64,000 nt of DNA. Origin: JBBRHQ01 sp963815645 (GTDB taxonomy: Bacteria > Actinomycetota > Thermoleophilia > Solirubrobacterales > 70-9). The translations under genes were made by a program, and so were the position numbers. The stretch lies in contig CAWFHL010000007.1 in the NCBI GenBank assembly GCA_963815645.1, positions 1-64,000 of the forward strand. The letters are read 5' to 3'. This document shows, in pieces, positions 36,819 to 44,514 of the stretch. A model generated the notes under the pieces. It had not been told where the DNA came from. It saw only the letters and a program-made list of their open reading frames with translations, and did not search any database. Each line of letters begins with the position of its first letter. Within the stretch, counting starts at the first letter, position 1.

Positions 36819-37441
36819 ATGCCGAGCACAGCTCGAAGGTCCACATCCGCTCGACACGGGATGGTCAACACGGTACCTCCCGCGGCACTCGACAGCGTAG
36901 GGTCATCGAGGCGGCGTCGCGGTCGGTGCGCCCGGACTCTAGCCTTGTTTGCGATCTGCATCGCTACGGTTTTCGCACTCCCGAGCCCGGCGGGCGCCTC
37001 CATATCGTATGGATTCGTTTGCTACCCGAGCGGGCACTCCCTTCGCGCTAACTGGCCATTGATCTGGGGCCAGCGAGGCACCACTCTGCAAAAAGTGTGG
37101 TTCAAGGTAAAGCTCGACCAATGGACTGGTTCAAGATGGCGGTATTTCGGCTACTCCCGCTGGTACTTCGGCGTTTCGAGCATATACGGTCGGTATTACC
37201 TCGATAGATCGCTGGGGTGGCTGATGCCCTTCCCCCTCGTCCTGGGCTCCGGGGATCTTGGGCATTACTTCGGCTTCGTGAGTGGAAGGCGGAGCTACGT
37301 GGGTCGCAACTGGGCCCGTATTGGTCCAACCTGCCCAACGCCTACTACCGTACGCGAGAGCGATACAAGGTGGGCCGCGCCACTTGGAATTCGAAGGCAA
37401 CCTACGTAGCGGGGACAAGCCGGCGTTATTGCTGGGCCTAG
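36819..37441 (+). CDS. secreted protein, Tyr/Trp/Arg-rich, one frameshift
   Basis: Basic leader then signal helix ARTLALFAICIATVFALPSP ending AGAS. Mature part SYGFVCYPSGHSLRANWPLI, LQKVWFKVKLDQWTGSRWRY, FGYSRWYFGVSSIYGRYYLD, and after an indel near 37315 RYWSNLPNAYYRTRERYKVG, RATWNSKATYVAGTSRRYCWA. Unusually aromatic; resembles lectin-like or adhesin beta-sandwich proteins but no family can be named. Confidence 0.6.
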
Positions 37442-37448
37442 GACTCCA

Positions 37449-38527
37449 GTGGTCGACATCCAAACAGAGAGGGGGGTCTCGCCTGCCGAGTGTGGACGGC
37501 TGGCCTGTTTCTTCTCACTGGCTTGCCTGGCCAGCCTAGTCTTGGCATTCCCGGCCTCGACACGCGCCGAGGCGGGTGGGTCGCCCTGGAGATTCAAAAA
37601 CGAGGATTCACGCGTACAGACGCAGTCCTTCTGGACACCCGAGCGGATGCGATCGGCTCGTCCGATTCGCGCAGATCGCTCCGGCAATCCGGCGGTTGAG
37701 AGAGATCGTGGAGGAAGCCGTCGGAGCTGACCGGACCACCGCATCGCGTGGCCGGTTCCTCACCGCCCTCGGTCACAGTCAAGAAGCCTCCGGGCGGTCC
37801 ATTCGGTAACTCGTTGCAGCGCCGCACTTGGTACCGGTACATGATCCGCCATCCGTGGCGGCGTCCCTACAGAATCAACGGCAAGCTGTTCGCCCAGGGT
37901 AAGCGCTTTAACTGGTTCTGTTCGGCGACGGTAGTCGGGGCGCCGAACAAGAGCGTTGTCTTCACCGCCGCCCACTGCCTACGGGATTCGGGACCGAACG
38001 GGCACTGGTTCGACAAGTTCGTCTTCATTCCGGCCTTCAACAGCGGCCGCCACCCGTTCGGCGTCTTCGCGTACGAAAACGCCTGGGTCCTGCCTCAGTG
38101 GGTCAATTCCCGGCCGGGCAACTCCAATTACGACGTCGGCGCACTAACCCTGCACCGCAACCGGAAGCACCAGCGTGTGGCGCGGGCGGTCGGGTCAGTC
38201 GGATTGGCAGCCAACATCCGCCCGTCGCACTACTGGTACGCCTACGGTTATCCGAGTGCCCGACCATTCAGCGGTAGGAACCTGTGGACCTGCGAGTCCC
38301 CCTCCTGGGGCCCGAAGTGGAACCGCCACCCGGGGCCGAACCCGACCGAGATCGCCTGCGACCTCACCAAAGGCAGCAGCGGCGGAGGGTGGATCTGGCG
38401 GGCGTCCGATGGTCGCTACCTGAATAGCGTCATGTCGTACGGGCCAGCTTGGCCCTCACCATACAGTTTTGGCACCTATTTCGGTGATGCCGTATGGAAC
38501 CTCTACAAGAAAGTGGGACGAAGGTGA
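37449..38527 (+). CDS. secreted trypsin-like serine protease (V8/glutamyl endopeptidase type), one frameshift
   Basis: Signal region CFFSLACLASLVLAFPASTRA near the N-terminus; an indel near 37705 joins it to the protease body. Catalytic triad boxes: VVFTAAHCLRDSG (His), SNYDVGALTLHRN (Asp), CDLTKGSSGGGWIW (Ser in GSSGGG). CSATVVGAP is the conserved S1 strand before the His box. Short C-terminus (GDAVWNLYKKVGRR). Starts only eight bases after the preceding secreted-protein gene, so the two are likely co-transcribed and exported together. Confidence 0.82.
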
Positions 38528-38969
38528 AACGATTTCGCTTTCTGGGATGCCCGCGGTTGGGGTCGCCCTGCTGATGCCGATCCCAGCTGCGCCGTCTGCC
38601 CCGGGTTGGACCTGCCCCGTTTCGGCGGATTTGGTGGATGTCCATGCGCGTTCGCCCCTAACTTGCGCCCTCTATTGAGGCGGCCACGGGACGGTGACGC
38701 TCGAATCGAGAATCGAATCGGAGCAGCATCCGAACCCGCGACCTTCGGGTTATGAGATCTCCCAACCAGGCCCTACTGGGCGCTCATTGGTTCTCGCATG
38801 CGTTCTCAGGTGCTCTGAGATGTTCTGAGTTTCGTTCTGCTCGGTCAGGTGAGATTCGCTCAGTCTGAATCCCGTGGTCCCTCGAGAAAGTGCCGCTTTT
38901 CATGGAAAGCGGTGTTGTTGGCTTGCGGATGCTCGGCGCGGAAGAGCTCGCGAAACGCGAAAGGCCGGT
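38528..38969. other. gene-free interval with tRNA remnant and short repeats
   Basis: No gene. Holds the tRNA-Met-like remnant (next entry) and, about 35 bases from it, a 10-bp imperfect tandem pair TGCTCTGAGA/TGTTCTGAGT (38811-38830) with a related GTTCTCAGG. Confidence 0.5.
38718..38775 (-). repeat. tRNA-Met-like 3' remnant (possible attachment-site scar)
   Basis: Minus strand GCCTGGTTGGGAGATCTCAT then AACCCGAAGGTCGCGGGTTC, GGATGCTGCTCC. The block CTCATAACCCGAAGGTCGC is the anticodon loop (CAU) to T-arm start of an initiator tRNA; the T-stem no longer pairs and no 5' acceptor strand exists, so it is not functional. Confidence 0.6.
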
Positions 38970-40158
38970 TCACGGCGTCCACTTCGCGGCCACCGTTCCG
39001 GCGAATTGCACGGCGCCGAAGACGCTGCCGACGGTCATGCAGAAGAGCCGGCTTGGACAGGAGACGCCAGCCAGATGCGGGGAGCCCGCTGTAGGGGTAC
39101 GGGATCGACTCGAGCTGCCAGCGCGCTCCGTCGAAGCGCTCGGCGATCACAATCTCACCGGTCGAGATCATAACCATCGCCCACGGCGTGACAAGCCCGC
39201 ACGGTCCCGGACAGCTGACGTCAAAAAGGTTGGCGAGTGGATGCCCGCTCGACGACGGCCCCGGGTTCGGGGTGGGCATGACCGACCAATTCGAGCCGAC
39301 GCGGCGCTCGGCCAGGGTCGTGATATCCGCCGTGAAATCCGGCCTCAGGTTGGCAAAAGAGTCTCCGACGGCGAAGCACACGGGTCCGCTCGGACAGGAG
39401 ACGCCCTTGAACTCAGCGCCGAAGGCGCCCTCGGGCTCGGGTGCGGACTGCAGGCCCCACGAGTTAACGCGCCCGAACCAGCGCTCGACCAGCGGCACGG
39501 GGTTGGTCGGACCGTTCGACTGACCTACGGTGGTGCAGGTCCGCTTCAAGGGACACGAGACATCGGCGAGCCCGCCGGGCGGGGAAACCGGGGCGTCCGG
39601 GATGGACTGGACATGCCAGGTGCCGTCCCAGCGCTCCGCGAGCGTGCCGGTGGCGTCGGATCCTCCGATCGCGGTGCAGGCCAGGAGCCCGGAGCAGGAG
39701 ACGGCCGAGAGGCCGCCGTTTCCGACGTCCGGGCTCTGCTGATGCGACCAGCTCGTCCCGTTCCACCGCTCGATCAGGGGCGCCGAGGTCGGGTAGCCCG
39801 AGCTGCCGACCGCGAAGCAGACGTTCGGCCGCGGACAGGAGACGCCATTCAGCGAGATGGGCGTCGCCGTGAACGGGTCCGGGGTCGGCACGATCTGCCA
39901 GCTCGTGCCGTCCCAGCGCTCGGCCACCGTCGAATACGTCACCGTGCCGGGGCCCCCCAGGGCACCCATGAAGACCTCGGCGGAGCCGACGGCCATGCAC
40001 GAATTCGCCGACGAGCAGTCGACGGCGTTGAGTCTGGTTCCGGTCGCGCCAGGGGCGTTCGGCGTGGGCGGCACCGTCCAGGCGGCCGAGGCCACGGAGG
40101 GCGCGAGCAGCAACGCCGCGGTCGCAATCAAGACCAGGCAAACAGGTCGAAGTGACAT
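38970..40158 (-). CDS. secreted beta-propeller-like repeat protein, one frameshift
   Basis: Signal peptide MSLRPVCLVLIATAALLLAP ending SVASAA. At least five repeats of the form AVDCSSANSCMAVGS, GVSCPRPNVCFAVGS, AVSCSGLLACTAIGG, DVSCPLKRTCTTVGQ, GVSCPSGPVCFAVGD, each followed by a strand with ERWDGTSW/ERWNGTSW and a PTPDP turn. An indel near 39060 restores the end (GAVQFAGTVAAKWTP). The V-x-C-x5-C-x-AVG plus W-x-G-x-x-W unit is a common exported propeller-like repeat in Solirubrobacterales; ligand unknown. Confidence 0.75.
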
Positions 40159-40314
40159 CCGCACTGGGAACACTACTTTGCGGTCATTCCCCCGGCAAGC
40201 GCACCGTCGCGTCGAGGACCGCCGAAAGCGCCACTTTGGACGAGAAGTAGCGCTTTCCATGGAGGCTGTCGCACAAACCCCCTTGGCATCCGGCTTGTTT
40301 TGGAGCATCCAGGC

Positions 40315-41718
40315 ATGCCACAGAACTTCCTCACAACTGACCGAGACCAGCCGCTCCTGCTTGCCCCCGACCTGCGCGATTGGCTCCCCGAGGACCACCT
40401 CGCCTGGTTCGTGATCGAGGCGATCGAGGAGCTCGACATCGAGCCCTTCTACGCCTCCTACCGGGCCGACGGCCACGGCCGAGCAGCTCACGATCCGAAG
40501 ATGATGCTGACCCTGCTCGCCTACTCCTACTCGGTCGGCGAGCGAAGCTCGAGGGGCATCGAGCGCCGCTGTCGCGAGGACGTCGCCTTCCGGGTGATCG
40601 CCGCCAACCAGATCCCCGATCACGCCACGATCGCCCGCTTCCGGGTCCGCCACGAGCGCGCCCTGGGCGAGCTATTCGGACAGGTGCTCGGGCTCTGCGC
40701 CAATGCCGGACTGGTCGAGGTCGCGGTGCTGGCGGTCGACGGCTCGAAGTTCGAGGCCTCGGCGTCAAACCACGCGACCCGAAGCTACGAGCAGATCGCG
40801 TCCGAGATCCTCGCCGAAGCGGGCCGCATCGACGCCGCCGAGGATGAGATCCACGGCTCCGCCCGCGGCGATGAGCTGCCCGAGCACCTGACCACCCGTG
40901 AGGGCCGCCGCGCCTGGCTGCGGGAGGCCAAGGAGCGCCTCGATGCCGAGCGGGCCGCTAAGCAAGAGCCCGTGCCCAAGGACCGCAAAGAGCGACTCGA
41001 GATCTGCCGCGACCGCTTGGTCGAGGACTGGCGAGAAGAGCGCCGTGCCAACCGCGACTACGAGGCCTACCGCGCCCGCGGCGTGATGAAGGATGGACGC
41101 CGCTTCGGCCGACCCCCGAACCCGCACACACCGCCCGCCCAACCCGAAGGCAAGATCAACCTCACCGACCCCGACTCGCGCAACATGAAGGCCTACCGCG
41201 GCTACCTGCAGGGCTATAACGCCCAGGCTGTCACCACCGAGGACCAGATCATCGTCGCCGCCGAGATCGCGCCCGACGGCCTCGACTTCGCCCAGCTCGA
41301 CCCGATGGTCTCCGCCGCGGAGCGAGAGCTCGCGGAGGCGGGGGTCACCGAGCGCCCCGGGACGGTGCTGGCCGACGCCGGCTACTGGTCAAACGAGCAC
41401 ATCGACTCGCTGCGCGAGCGAGGAATCACCCCGCTCGTTGCCGCCGATGCCGACCGCAGAAAGGGGCCGCGCAAGACTCGCCTCGGTGGCCCCTATGACT
41501 TCATGCGCCGGGTCCTCGCCACCGAGCAAGCCGCGAACCTCTACTCGCGAAGACAGTGGATGGTGGAGCCGGTCTTTGCCCAGATCAAGGCAATCCGGGG
41601 GATCGGGCGCTTCAAACGAAGAGGCCGGGCGGCCGTCCGCTCGGAATGGCGCCTGATTGCCGCCACCAACAACCTCCTGAAGCTCCACAAGCACGCATTA
41701 AGCGCCGCTGCGGCCTGA
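40315..41718 (+). mobile_element. IS1182-family transposase (insertion sequence core), intact
   Basis: 467 residues from MPQNFLTTDRDQPLLLAPDL. DDE transposase: N-terminal domain DWLPEDHLAWFVIEAIEELD, SYRADGHGRAAHDPKMMLTL, YSVGERSSRGIERRCREDVA, PDHATIARFRVRH; first catalytic Asp LAVDGSKFEASASNHATRSY; second Asp TVLADAGYWSNEHIDSLRER; Glu in WMVEPVFAQIKAIRGIGRFK. An in-frame TTG at 40300 would add five residues. Unlike most long genes here it has no frameshift. Terminal inverted repeats could not be identified with confidence, so the element's borders (somewhere in 40.15-40.30 and 41.72-41.78 kb) are open. Confidence 0.88.
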
Positions 41719-41773
41719 ATTGGGCCTCGGTTCGGTTGATCCGGCTCCCCGGAGCCCGGCGTCGCCGATCGCA

Positions 41774-42613
41774 CTAGGAGGTCGAGACGACGAGCGAGGT
41801 GGCAGGCAGCTCGAGGTCTCCGGGCCCGCCGAATGTGTTGAGCTGCTCGGCCATCTCCTCGCGAATCCGCCCCCGCTCCTCCTCGCCCAGGCCGTCGAGA
41901 ACCATCGCGATTGCACCAGCGGCGGTGTTGAGGAATTCCCAGTATTCGTCCACTCCTGAGAATCGGAAGCCAAAGCTGACCTCGTCGATCGCGGGATCCG
42001 AAAAGCCCGCCGCGGTGAAGAGGTCGCGCAGGCGATCTCGATCGGCGAGCGCGAGGATTCCCGGAGCGCCAGCTTGCGGCGCCGGCGTATGACCGCGCTC
42101 GTGAAGCACACGCGACGCCAGAGCGGCCCACGGGTTCTGCTCCGGTCCCGCGAAGACCGCGCACGCCACCCGCCCGCCGGCTCGCAGCACGCGGCGCGTC
42201 TCTTGGAGTGCCTCGCCCGGATCGGCCATCAGCATGTAGCCCCAGCGGCAGACCACCCCGTCGACGGAGTCGTCCGGCAGCTCGAGATGCTCGGCGTCGA
42301 GAGTGCGGCACTCGACGTTCTCGAGGCTGAGCTCCTGGGCGCGGCGGCGAGCAACCTCGACCATGGCCCTGGCGAAGTCGCTGACGATCACCCGGCCGCT
42401 CGGTCCAACCAGCTCGGCCGCTGAGAACCCTACGACTCCGGTCCCGGCCGCCAGATCGAGGATCGTCTCTCCGGCGGACGGTTCGAGCCGCTCGAGCATC
42501 CGTTCGGTCACGGGCCGAGCGACCTCCTCGATGTAGGCGTGGCGCTCGTCCCATCCGGGTGCCATCGCCTCCCACACGGTACGGCTCGCACTTTTGAAGT
42601 CGCCGGCGTTCAT
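41774..42613 (-). CDS. class I SAM-dependent methyltransferase (UbiE-like)
   Basis: 279 residues, intact. SAM-binding motif I ILDLAAGTGVVGFSAAELVG (about residue 53), motif II around CRTLDAEHLELPDDSVDGVV, post-motif RVLRAGGRVACAVFAGPEQN. C-terminal part (SFGFRFSGVDEYWEFLNTAA) is typical of the Methyltransf_11 group acting on small molecules. ATG start at 42613. Stands alone between the IS and a SnoaL-like gene; substrate unknown. Confidence 0.85.
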   Translation of the reverse strand: MNAGDFKSASRTVWEAMAPGWDERHAYIEEVARPVTERMLERLEPSAGETILDLAAGTGVVGFSAAELVGPSGRVIVSDFARAMVEVARRRAQELSLENVECRTLDAEHLELPDDSVDGVVCRWGYMLMADPGEALQETRRVLRAGGRVACAVFAGPEQNPWAALASRVLHERGHTPAPQAGAPGILALADRDRLRDLFTAAGFSDPAIDEVSFGFRFSGVDEYWEFLNTAAGAIAMVLDGLGEEERGRIREEMAEQLNTFGGPGDLELPATSLVVSTS

Positions 42614-42743
42614 GCAGTCACTCAGCCTAATCAGCCGCGCGCGCCTGCTGCGTTGCGTGAAAGCGGAGTGAAAGAAGGCTCAGCGTTTTTGGCGGGCGCA
42701 GTGGCGCGGTGAACGGAGCCATGCCTCTAAGAAAACGGACCGT

Positions 42744-43139
42744 CTACTCCGACAGCCCGGCGGCTTCGAGGGCCTGCTCACGGTCGGTGAAGACCCGGAG
42801 CCGGGCGAGCCGCCCGCCCTGGACCGTCCAGACGAACGCGAACAGCTGATCCAGTTCCATACGGCTCGCCTTGGCCGTGCCCTTGCTCCGAGCCACGACC
42901 ACAACCTCGTCGCCGCCGTCGATGAACTCGCTGGCCTCGACGCGGTAGTCGTCGTAGACGTCGAACAGGTTGCGTAGCGCGTCGCGGACCTCGGGACCGC
43001 GGCGCGAACCGGACTCGACCGCTTCGGCGGGCTGGTCCCAGGAGAAATCCGGCGCGAACAGCTCTTGGGCGACCCTGAAGTCGCCCCGAGCCCAGCCGTC
43101 GTGCACCGCACGCACGGTCTCAACATTCTCCTGCGACAT
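42744..43139 (-). CDS. SnoaL-like protein, single unit, right-most array member
   Basis: 131 residues, intact: MSQENVETVRAVHDGWARGD, FRVAQELFAPDFSWDQPAEA, EVRDALRNLFDVYDDYRVEA, FIDGGDEVVVVARSKGTAKA, LFAFVWTVQGGRLARLRVFT, QALEAAGLSE. Separated from the rest of the array by 12 kb, but its leader is identical to copies at 23.5 and 25.3 kb. Confidence 0.85.
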   Translation of the reverse strand: MSQENVETVRAVHDGWARGDFRVAQELFAPDFSWDQPAEAVESGSRRGPEVRDALRNLFDVYDDYRVEASEFIDGGDEVVVVARSKGTAKASRMELDQLFAFVWTVQGGRLARLRVFTDREQALEAAGLSE

Positions 43140-43154
43140 CGCCTGCGCAGTATC
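43140..43154 (-). promoter_or_regulatory. shared SnoaL upstream element, copy 10
   Basis: GATACT, nine bases (GCGCAGGCG), ATG of the gene ending at 42744. Confidence 0.6.
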
Positions 43155-43167
43155 TCGCGCCGGGCTT

Positions 43168-43485
43168 CTACTCTGCCAGCGGATCGGGCATGGCCCGGGC
43201 CAGGTGGCGACTGCCATCGGGCGGGACCACGACGCAGCCGATGTAACCGGGGATCAGCGGCGCGGCCGGGCCAACCAGGTGGAGGTCGTCGCCGCGGCCG
43301 GCGACCGTGAAGCCGGTGTAGCCGTCGATCTCACCGCCGTCGATCATTAGCGCTTGCGAGCCGTCGTCGGGCATCTCGCTCCACTCGATCGTGTGCTGGT
43401 CGAGCTTGATCTCCGGCAGCCGATCGGCGATCCAGTCCAACAGCTCGAGCCGGTCGCTGTCGATCGGGTTCATGTCAGTGGTCAT
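43168..43485 (-). CDS. hypothetical protein, paralog of the gene at 19959
   Basis: 105 residues, intact: MTTDMNPIDSDRLELLDWIA, DRLPEIKLDQHTIEWSEMPD, SQALMIDGGEIDGYTGFTVA, LVGPAAPLIPGYIGCVVVPP, DGSRHLARAMPDPLAE. Soluble. Its ATG directly follows the TAG of the upstream 41-aa gene, so the two are coupled. Function unknown. Confidence 0.65.
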   Translation of the reverse strand: MTTDMNPIDSDRLELLDWIADRLPEIKLDQHTIEWSEMPDDGSQALMIDGGEIDGYTGFTVAGRGDDLHLVGPAAPLIPGYIGCVVVPPDGSRHLARAMPDPLAE

Positions 43486-43611
43486 CTAGTCCTCCTCGGT
43501 TAGGTGCATCAGGTCAGCGTGCAGCGCGTCGATCAGATCGCGCAGCTCGAGGTCGGGCCGGTGATCGGCAAGCTCGAGCACGTCGGCGGCGAACTCGGTC
43601 AACCGCTTCAT
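43486..43611 (-). CDS. 41-aa hypothetical protein, coupled to the next gene
   Basis: MKRLTEFAADVLELADHRPD, LELRDLIDALHADLMHLTEED: an acidic two-helix peptide. Its TAG abuts the next ATG, which argues that it is translated. A longer upstream reading is Arg-rich and has no ribosome site. Confidence 0.5.
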   Translation of the reverse strand: MKRLTEFAADVLELADHRPDLELRDLIDALHADLMHLTEED

Positions 43612-44018
43612 CTGCGCGGTGGGGTGATCGGGACGGGAACCATCGTCGCGGTCATCGTGTTCTCGATTCTGGGGGTGACGTCGGCGGCGGCTTGGGGCCG
43701 CACCCTTCCCCTGGCTGAGCCCAGCCTGAGCGCGGTGCTGCCGGGCAGCAGGCCCCGGCATGATCTTCCTCGCAGTAGCTCTCGCTCCTCGACGGCTCCC
43801 CCACAGCTCCAAGACCTGGCGCCTTCGCTCACGCCTTCACCCGTTCCGCTGGCCGTCCCATTCCCTTCCGCTGCGAGCAGCTAGCCCATCTGACCTTTCG
43901 GCGGCTCTTTGCCTTGCTGCCAATCCACCAGCCCCGAGGCGTTGCTCCGCTGCGAGGTTGTCGGCGCCGGCTATCGAAGGGCACCACCGCCATCGTGGCG
44001 CCCTGCTACCCAAGCCAT

Positions 44019-44035
44019 AGACACCCGGGGTGTCT
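44019..44035. other. perfect palindrome AGACACCC-G-GGGTGTCT
   Basis: Two eight-base arms around one base, 85 bases from the tRNA-Pro-like sequence. It could be a recombinase core/operator or a small hairpin; nothing decides between these. Confidence 0.5.
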
Positions 44036-44121
44036 GCCAGGTGTTTAGGTCCTTGCGGCGTCGTGCGGAGTCGTGCGTGGCGCTGCGTGCCTGATCCGAG
44101 CGTGCCAGGCACGAGCCTGAG

Positions 44122-44216
44122 AATCGGGGCGACTGGTTGAAACCGTGCCTGAGATCGCATCCGTGGGACCCACTGTGGGACCCGTTTGGCGACTAGCTGA
44201 CTTCGCACAGGGGATG
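44122..44216. repeat. tRNA-Pro 3'-end copy with TGGGACC repeats, copy 1
   Basis: AATCGGGGCGACTGG is identical over 15 bases to the 3' end of the tRNA-Pro gene at 48234. It is followed by TTGAAACCGTGCCTGAGATC, two TGGGACCC repeats (44164, 44176) and TTCGCACAGGGGAT. The same order recurs at 48017. Confidence 0.65.
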
Positions 44217-44514
44217 AACGTTGCGCCCGACAGCCCTATCAATCGCCTCTAGTGCCCCGTGGTCCCCGTGCCCGCATAGCTCGCGCACTTGCCTGCCGCC
44301 GTCATCTTGCCTCAATTGTTCTGCGACCTCAAAATCCCTGAGACCTCTGGTGACGTAGAGATAGTGCCCCGTGAAGTGCCGTAGGTGGTGACGCGTCCCG
44401 TAAACGGGGAAACCCCCTTTTACGCCGCCAGTAGTAAGGCCGCAGCTCCTTGGCGTGCCCGTGCAACCAGTCGAGGGCAGTCAGCGTGTCGTCGATCGCC
44501 TTCGAACCCGCGAC

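Larger units (their letters stand above)
43612..44514. other. gene-free interval with attachment-like sequences
   Basis: No gene supported. Contents: a palindrome at 44019-44035, a copy of the tRNA-Pro 3' end at 44122-44136, and a TGGGACC pair at 44164-44182. Open frames here lack ribosome sites and have shadow-like composition. Confidence 0.5.

Noticed and set aside
38890..40155. 421-codon plus-strand frame opposite the propeller-like gene
   Set aside because: Low-complexity Arg/Gly/Asp composition and mirrors the repeats of the minus-strand gene.
40150..41780. Terminal inverted repeats of the IS1182-type element (GGAGGCTGTCGCACAAACC versus GGAGCCGGATCAACCGAACC on the other strand)
   Set aside because: Only about half of the bases agree, not enough to set element borders.
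43504..43884. Plus-strand frame with a TM-like run (GTIVAVIVFSILGVTSAAAW)
   Set aside because: No start or ribosome site near the hydrophobic part and it overlaps two better minus-strand genes.
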